A stretch of 64,000 nt of DNA, taken from the NCBI RefSeq assembly GCF_021245725.1, contig NZ_JAJGSX010000001.1, positions 496,001 to 560,000 of the forward strand, in the 5' to 3' direction. The position numbers were made by a program, and so were the translations under genes. Within the stretch, counting starts at the first letter, position 1. Each line of letters begins with the position of its first letter. Source of the stretch: Pseudonocardia sp. TRM90224 (GTDB lineage Bacteria; Actinomycetota; Actinomycetes; Mycobacteriales; Pseudonocardiaceae). The notes beneath the pieces were generated by a model. It did no database searches and had not been told where the DNA came from. It saw nothing but the letters and a program-made list of their open reading frames with translations. Positions 60,177-64,000 of this stretch are shown piece by piece.

Positions 60177-61250
60177 ATGCTGCGCCGTAGATCCGCGACC
60201 TCGGCCGTCGCAGCGCTGTTGGTCGTCGGGCTCGCCGCTTGCTCGACGACCGTCGTGGGCTCGGCCGGCCCGAACGCTTCCGCCCCGCCGGCCGCCGCAC
60301 CAGCGGTCGAGCTGACCTACCAGAACGGTTTCCGCCAGTTCGCCGGAACTCTCGCGACGATGCGCACGTGGGATCTGTGCGCCGCGCACGACGTCGAGGC
60401 GGCGGAGGCGATCACCGGCGGCCGGCGGATGTCGCTCGTGCCGCCGGCAGTCCTCAACAAGTGCACGTTGTCGGTGCGGCACGCCGGCGGCGAGCACGCG
60501 TGGTGGATCGATGTCGAGACGTTGCTCCGGCCGGCGGTGGCACGGACGCACGAGCGCGTCGAGCTCGGCGGGACGACGGTGCACCGCGAGAAGCCGCCGA
60601 AGGAGGGCGCGCCGACGCTCGGTGCGCAGTGCAGCTTCTTCCTACCCGTCCAGGAGCAGTTCGGCATCGAGGTCGGCCTCCTCACGACGGCCGACGAGAC
60701 CCGCAGCGCGGTGTGCGAGGTCGCGGAGCGGTACACGGAGGCGTTGCTGCCGAAGCTGAAGGAGCCTCCGCTCGTCGCAGCCGGCCTGACGTCGCCGACG
60801 ATCAGCCTGTACGGCAAGGACCCGTGCCTCGCGCTGGCGCCGGCGTTGGCGGCCTGGCCGGAGGACGACCAGCGCAACCGCACCTACGTGAGCGGCCAGA
60901 ACCCGTACAGCTGCACGTTCCGGTCGGACCCCGAGCTGAGCCCGAAGATCACGGTGCAGATGGAGTCGTTCTTCGAGGAGCGCGACGCGGTCGTGGAGCT
61001 GGCCGGGCACAAGGCGTTCGTGACGGAGGTGGGCGGCAGCTGCGAGTACCGGGTGCCCATCGACCCCGGCATCGTCTTCAAGGCCGACGCCCCGGAGCGC
61101 GGCGGCTACGAACCGGGGGTGGGCATCGAGTTCGACAACCACCCCTGCGATCCCGGAATGGCCGCCGAGATCCTCGAAGCCGCCTTGTCCCAGCCCGACC
61201 TCCCCGTCACCCGGTCCACACCTGAGCTCACCCTGGGCGTCCTGAGCTGA
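60177..61250 (+). CDS. Cys-rich lipoprotein with duplicated domain
   Basis: A 357-residue lipoprotein (lipobox GLAAC, Cys22). The mature part has two similar halves, each containing a Cys-bearing segment near a DLC/PCL box (TWDLCAAHD near 67, KDPCLALAP near 223) and further Cys at intervals; this recalls DUF3558-type actinobacterial lipoproteins. Function unknown; located on the outer membrane face. GGAAA precedes ATG 60177. Two small + strand genes follow after 88 bp behind their own promoter. Confidence 0.8.
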   Translation: MLRRRSATSAVAALLVVGLAACSTTVVGSAGPNASAPPAAAPAVELTYQNGFRQFAGTLATMRTWDLCAAHDVEAAEAITGGRRMSLVPPAVLNKCTLSVRHAGGEHAWWIDVETLLRPAVARTHERVELGGTTVHREKPPKEGAPTLGAQCSFFLPVQEQFGIEVGLLTTADETRSAVCEVAERYTEALLPKLKEPPLVAAGLTSPTISLYGKDPCLALAPALAAWPEDDQRNRTYVSGQNPYSCTFRSDPELSPKITVQMESFFEERDAVVELAGHKAFVTEVGGSCEYRVPIDPGIVFKADAPERGGYEPGVGIEFDNHPCDPGMAAEILEAALSQPDLPVTRSTPELTLGVLS

Positions 61251-61272
61251 CGGGACCGGGCGGCCGTCACCC

Positions 61273-61303
61273 TTGACCTCGACCTAGGTCGAGGTTCTAC
61301 GGT
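61273..61303 (+). promoter_or_regulatory. MerR/SoxR-type promoter with 19-bp spacer and perfect palindrome
   Basis: TTGACC (61273-61278) and TACGGT (61298-61303) are separated by 19 nt, and a perfect 20-bp palindrome ACCTCGACCTAGGTCGAGGT (61276-61295) fills the spacer. This is the signature of promoters activated by MerR-family regulators, which untwist an overlong spacer. It lies 36 bp upstream of the 61339 gene. No merR-like gene is in the window. Confidence 0.82.
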
Positions 61304-61338
61304 CATGATCGACTGTCCGCCGCGCCGAGGAGCTGGAA

Positions 61339-61611
61339 GTGATCGTCACCATCGCCAGGGTCACCGACCCCGATCGGTTCATGGAGATCTTCGAGACGAT
61401 CGGAGAGGCGAAGCGCCGGGAGCACGGCTGCCGCGGCGCCCGGGCGTACTTCGATCCCGACGACCCGCACCGGGTGTGGTCGGTCTTCGACTGGGACGCG
61501 GAGGACTACGAGGGCTTCCTCGCGGACCCCGACATCCCGGCCATCGCGCGCGAGCTGAAGCTGCAATCGCCGCCCGTGCTCGCCGTCGCCGCGATCGAGC
61601 TCGAGGCCTGA
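61339..61611 (+). CDS. Small ABM-like dimeric alpha/beta-barrel protein
   Basis: A 90-residue single-domain protein: MIVTIARVTDPDRFMEIFE opening, a helix with IGEAKRREHG, and the beta strands RAYFDPDDPHRVWSVFDW. The layout is that of antibiotic biosynthesis monooxygenase-like or DUF1330-type domains, which act as small oxygenases or stress proteins. GTG 61339 has GGAG about 8 nt upstream. It is followed 2 bp later by a cupin gene, both under the MerR-type promoter. Confidence 0.78.
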   Translation: MIVTIARVTDPDRFMEIFETIGEAKRREHGCRGARAYFDPDDPHRVWSVFDWDAEDYEGFLADPDIPAIARELKLQSPPVLAVAAIELEA

Positions 61612-61613
61612 CG

Positions 61614-61955
61614 ATGCCCGCCCCGCCCGCACGTGCCCGCACGTTCAGCTCGACGATCGGCGACGACGCCCTGCGCTTCAGCGACAAGATCCGGATCAGC
61701 CCTGCCCTGGGCAAGGAGGCGGGCGGCCCGATGAGCGCCTACACGGCGTTCTTCGAAGCAGGCGCGAGCGCTCCCCTCCCCGCCCCCTACACGGAGGTCT
61801 GGGTGGTGCTCAGCGGTGCGGTGCGCGTGGGAGTTGAAGGCGACACCAGAACGGCCCGTGCCGGCGACTTCATCCACGTCCCGGAGCAGGCCGCCGGGAT
61901 GGTGGAGGCACTGGAAGACACCACCATGGTCTGCGTCTCGACCCCGGCCCACTGA
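61614..61955 (+). CDS. Cupin-domain protein (EutQ-like)
   Basis: A 113-residue single cupin. The first cupin motif region is PAPYTEVWVVLSGAVRVGVEG, the second ARAGDFIHVPEQAAG. Typical metal His are largely replaced, with only one His in the second motif, so metal binding and catalysis are doubtful. It resembles EutQ-type cupins. ATG 61614 lies 2 bp after the ABM-like gene, so the two form an operon. Confidence 0.82.
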   Translation: MPAPPARARTFSSTIGDDALRFSDKIRISPALGKEAGGPMSAYTAFFEAGASAPLPAPYTEVWVVLSGAVRVGVEGDTRTARAGDFIHVPEQAAGMVEALEDTTMVCVSTPAH

Positions 61956-62038
61956 GGCAGCCCGCCGGCGCCAGGAAGGCGAACCGGTGCACGAGCGACC
62001 CGCGGCCCGGGGTCGGGCCGTGGGACTGGCCAGGGTGT

Positions 62039-62111
62039 GTGCGTTGCGCACGTGAGGGCCGGAAAGCCACTTTCCTGCCCTGTGAGGGCCGGAAAGTGGC
62101 TTTCCTGCCCT
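62039..62111. repeat. Family B palindrome, copy B6, with satellite mini-palindrome
   Basis: Satellite GTGCG-TTG-CGCAC at 62039-62051, then main halves GAGGGCCGGAAAGCCAC... (62054-62081) and GAGGGCCGGAAAGTGGC... (62084-62111), with a perfect inner inverted repeat GGAAAGCCACTTT/AAAGTGGCTTTCC. The left half is flipped in its flanks relative to B1-B3. It lies about 100 bp past the cupin stop. Confidence 0.9.
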
Positions 62112-62207
62112 CCCCCAACCTCCGGGGTGAGCTATCGGCGACCTCGCAGAGCCCGGTGTGTCTTCGCAGAGCGTGGGCGGTCTGCGAGGACACGCCTAGG
62201 TCTGCGC

Positions 62208-62246
62208 GGCGGTGTGCACGGCGGTCTGCACGGCGGTCTGCGCGGT
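62208..62246. repeat. Short tandem repeat, 12-nt unit
   Basis: Three to four units of the form GCGGTCTGCACG, with small changes (GCGGTGTGCACG, GCGGTCTGCACG, GCGGTCTGCGCG). Not in a gene. Confidence 0.75.
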
Positions 62247-62432
62247 CATGCCCGGTCACACTCGACCCAGGATTGGGGCCGGCCGGGGTGTGTGTTGCGC
62301 ACGCATCCTGCTCGCAGGTAGGTCGGCGGGCCCCGGGGCCAGGCTCATGATCACCGTCTCGGCGCGTAGACCACCCATTTTGGTCGGTTCGTGCACCGAG
62401 CTGGTGATCATGGACGGCACCGGATGGTGCGG

Positions 62433-62445
62433 CCCCCCCCCCCCC
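62433..62445. repeat. Homopolymer of 13 C
   Basis: Thirteen consecutive C flanked by GG and GGG. It is outside genes. It may be a hypervariable tract or an assembly artefact. Confidence 0.85.
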
Positions 62446-62749
62446 GGGACTCGATCAACTCACTGTTGTTCATGCCTGCGGGTTGATCAGCTCGCAGCCG
62501 TTCACGTCGACATGTGAGCCAGTGCGCGTTGACCATGCCCCCGGTCCGCCGGTAGGTGAGCGGTCTCGTGAAGCCCACCTGACCCTGGCCGACCACGACC
62601 GTTGAGACGATTCACCTGAAAGCCACTCTCCTGGCATCACATGTGTGCGCCATGCGGGCGATGGCGCCGCTCGCGATTCGGGTAGTGCGCTACGCATCCG
62701 GTATCGCCACGGCGCCACGATCCTCGCTCGCACGGGTGGATGGCTTGCG

Positions 62750-63688
62750 GTGGGGCGGACGGTCGTGGTGGTCGCGCTCGTGGTGGCGAGCACGGCGATC
62801 GCGACGGGGACGGCGCAGGCGCTTCCGGGCGCTCCCACCGTCGAGGAGTCGTCGTTCGTCGTCGAGTCCGGGAAGCGGGCCAGCGGGATCGCCACGTGCC
62901 CCGCCGGGAAGCGCGTGGTCGGCGGCGGTGTCGGCGCCGTCGCAGAGGAACGGCACCTCACCGTCGCGCAGAGCGGACCGGTCGACGAGACCGGCCAGTT
63001 CGCCAACACCGTCAACGGCGACGTCGCGCGGTCGTGGTTCGCCATGGTCCGCAACCACAACGTCAACCCCGATCCGCAGACGATCAGGGTCTTCGCGCTG
63101 TGTTCCATGATCTCCGATGCCGTGGTCGAGGTGACCCATTTGACCGGGGGGCAGGACAACCAGATCGGCACCGCCATGTGCCCCGCCGGCAGGCGCGCCG
63201 TCGGGGGCGGGGCCGGCGAGCTCACCCACCAGGAAGCCTGGAGCATCCGGTTGAGCGGGCCCGTCGACGAGACCGGGCTCGCCGCCAACACCGTCGACAA
63301 CGACGTCGCCCGCGGCTGGCACGCCGACGTTCAAGTGTCCAACGGCTTCGGGGAGAACATGAGGTACGCCGCCTACGCGTTGTGCTCGACCTCCTCCACC
63401 GCCACCGTGCAGGAGACGACCGTCCAGCAGCCCGAACAGACCGTGAGCGAGATCCAGGTCAGCTGCCCGTTGGCGAGGCGGGTGACCGGTGGCGGGCTCG
63501 GGCTGGCCTCGGGCCAGCTCGACTACGGGGCGTTGGCGCACCACCTGAGCCAGACCGGCCCACTCGGAGCCTCCGGCACGTTCGGCGGAACCAACGACGG
63601 CAACGAAGCACGGCAGTGGGGGACGACGTTCTTCCACCTCACTACGGGCGCCTACCGGGTCTTCGTCATCTGCACCGTCAACGTGTAG
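62750..63688 (+). CDS. Secreted protein with three Cys-paired repeats
   Basis: A 312-residue exported protein: signal peptide from GTG 62750 (GRTVVVVALVVASTAIATGTAQA), then three repeats of about 80-85 residues. Each repeat starts with a CPAGKRVVGGG-like box (third: CPLARRVTGGG), passes SGPVDETG and N-D-ARxW, and ends with a beta strand closing in ALC or VIC. Two Cys per repeat suggest one disulfide each. No known domain or catalytic residue. The frame is open upstream to 62645, but that part is Arg-rich and would precede the signal peptide. Confidence 0.8.
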   Translation: MGRTVVVVALVVASTAIATGTAQALPGAPTVEESSFVVESGKRASGIATCPAGKRVVGGGVGAVAEERHLTVAQSGPVDETGQFANTVNGDVARSWFAMVRNHNVNPDPQTIRVFALCSMISDAVVEVTHLTGGQDNQIGTAMCPAGRRAVGGGAGELTHQEAWSIRLSGPVDETGLAANTVDNDVARGWHADVQVSNGFGENMRYAAYALCSTSSTATVQETTVQQPEQTVSEIQVSCPLARRVTGGGLGLASGQLDYGALAHHLSQTGPLGASGTFGGTNDGNEARQWGTTFFHLTTGAYRVFVICTVNV

Positions 63689-64000
63689 CGCGCCGCGACC
63701 GAACGCAACCACGAGCGAGGCAAGGGGCGGAGCCTTCTACCGGCCTCGCGGATCTTCATCGACCTCGCCCTCAACGACACACAGCACAGCCAGGTTCGAC
63801 AGCGCACTACACGCTGAGCGCAACCACACCTGCCGCACCTTCGTGTGGCGGACGACGGCAGCGTCGGAGCCCGGTTCATCGTCGTCGACGCGGTCGACGA
63901 TGTCGCCGCCACCTTCTACCCGAGGCAGAGATTCACGCAGGTCCCCGGCGACATCCACCGCCTCGTCCAGAAGATGAGCAGCGTCGCAGCCAGCCTGCCT
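63689..64000 (+). pseudogene. Degraded GNAT acetyltransferase fragment at the window edge
   Basis: From about 63842 the + frame encodes RVADDGSVGARFIVVDAVDD, then VAATFYPRQRFTQVPGDIHRL, the C-terminal part of a GNAT acetyltransferase of the TacT/AtaT toxin-like kind (VVDA..D.AA.FY...F). An in-frame TGA at 63815-63817 separates it from upstream remnants (LALNDTQHSQVRQR), and the acetyl-CoA loop is absent. The piece touches the right edge. It could instead be a truncated gene; no antitoxin is seen. Confidence 0.45.

Larger units (their letters stand above)
61956..62749. other. 794-bp gene-free region with repeat B6, tandem repeats and a C13 tract
   Basis: No convincing gene. Contains family B copy B6 (62039-62111), a short tandem repeat (62208-62246), a broken satellite at 62288-62302 (GTGTGTTGCGCACGC) and a run of 13 C at 62433-62445. 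It is the most repeat-rich intergenic region in the window. Confidence 0.7.

Noticed and set aside
1050..62111. Family A and B elements considered as CRISPR repeats
   Set aside because: They are dispersed singly over 61 kb, are palindromes of 50-70 bp, and no cas gene is present.
1..64000. tRNA and rRNA genes
   Set aside because: I looked for TpsiC-loop and anticodon-stem patterns and for rRNA-like sequence and found none I could support. A tRNAscan-SE run would settle it.

Overview
The window is very GC-rich, densely coded DNA from an actinobacterium. The gene set suggests the family Pseudonocardiaceae, probably Pseudonocardia or a close relative. Markers include a BldC orthologue, a BldN-like ECF sigma factor with an N-terminal extension, SenX3-RegX3, a HemD/CobA fusion protein, a System II cytochrome c maturation set and a mycofactocin-type TetR regulator. 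The genus is inferred from gene content; no 16S rRNA or tRNA gene was seen. From memory of Mycobacterium tuberculosis gene order, much of the window is the ancestral core block around gpm1-senX3-regX3, proC, hemACDB, hemL, ccdA/resB/ccsA and menA/menE, with accessory genes at both ends.

Layout, left to right. (1) 1-9.8 kb: an aldo/keto reductase cut by the edge, a patatin, then a tight minus-strand operon (lactonase, hydroxyacid-oxoacid transhydrogenase, FmdB zinc ribbon, FAD/Fe-S dehydrogenase) behind a GntR regulator, and a large two-domain TerD protein. (2) 9.9-24 kb: menE, a secreted protein, menA, bldC, a MinD-like ATPase, the cytochrome c maturation genes ccsB-resB-ccdA-resA-like, a phosphatase, hemL and two Pro/Gly/Gln-rich membrane proteins. 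(3) 24-30 kb: heme operon rex-hemA-hemC-hemD/cobA, then hemB, with a perfect Rex operator upstream of rex. (4) 30-38 kb: a FAS1 lipoprotein with a sulfite-oxidase-type molybdoenzyme, a glutaredoxin with an acyl-CoA synthetase, a BldN-like sigma factor with a DUF5667 membrane protein, and an HAD phosphatase. (5) 38-50 kb: acyltransferase, SDR protein, ribosomal protein bS22, HTH protein, proC, thioesterase, TIM-barrel protein, a Pro-rich membrane protein, Ppx/GppA, regX3, senX3 and gpmA. (6) 50-64 kb: accessory regulators (two MarR, a GntR/UTRA, a MftR-like TetR), DUF445, CspA, a GGDEF diguanylate cyclase, secreted repeat proteins and a small ABM/cupin operon behind a MerR-type promoter.

Two observations stand out. 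First, the left-hand operon reads as a closed pathway: a lactonase opens gamma-butyrolactone to gamma-hydroxybutyrate, the transhydrogenase oxidises it while reducing 2-oxoglutarate to D-2-hydroxyglutarate, and a flavin/Fe-S dehydrogenase could reoxidise the D-2-hydroxyglutarate. Second, the intergenic space carries two repeated families of long palindromes. Family A has nine copies with a conserved 16-nt outer arm; eight lie only 3-13 bp from a stop codon, and the ninth is a tandem neighbour of one of them. Family B has six full copies and one half, most with a satellite mini-palindrome. A third, single palindrome sits 1 bp from a stop codon. The arms covary while the core is fixed, so structure appears to be under selection. 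They look like modular transcript 3'-end elements or domesticated mobile palindromes.
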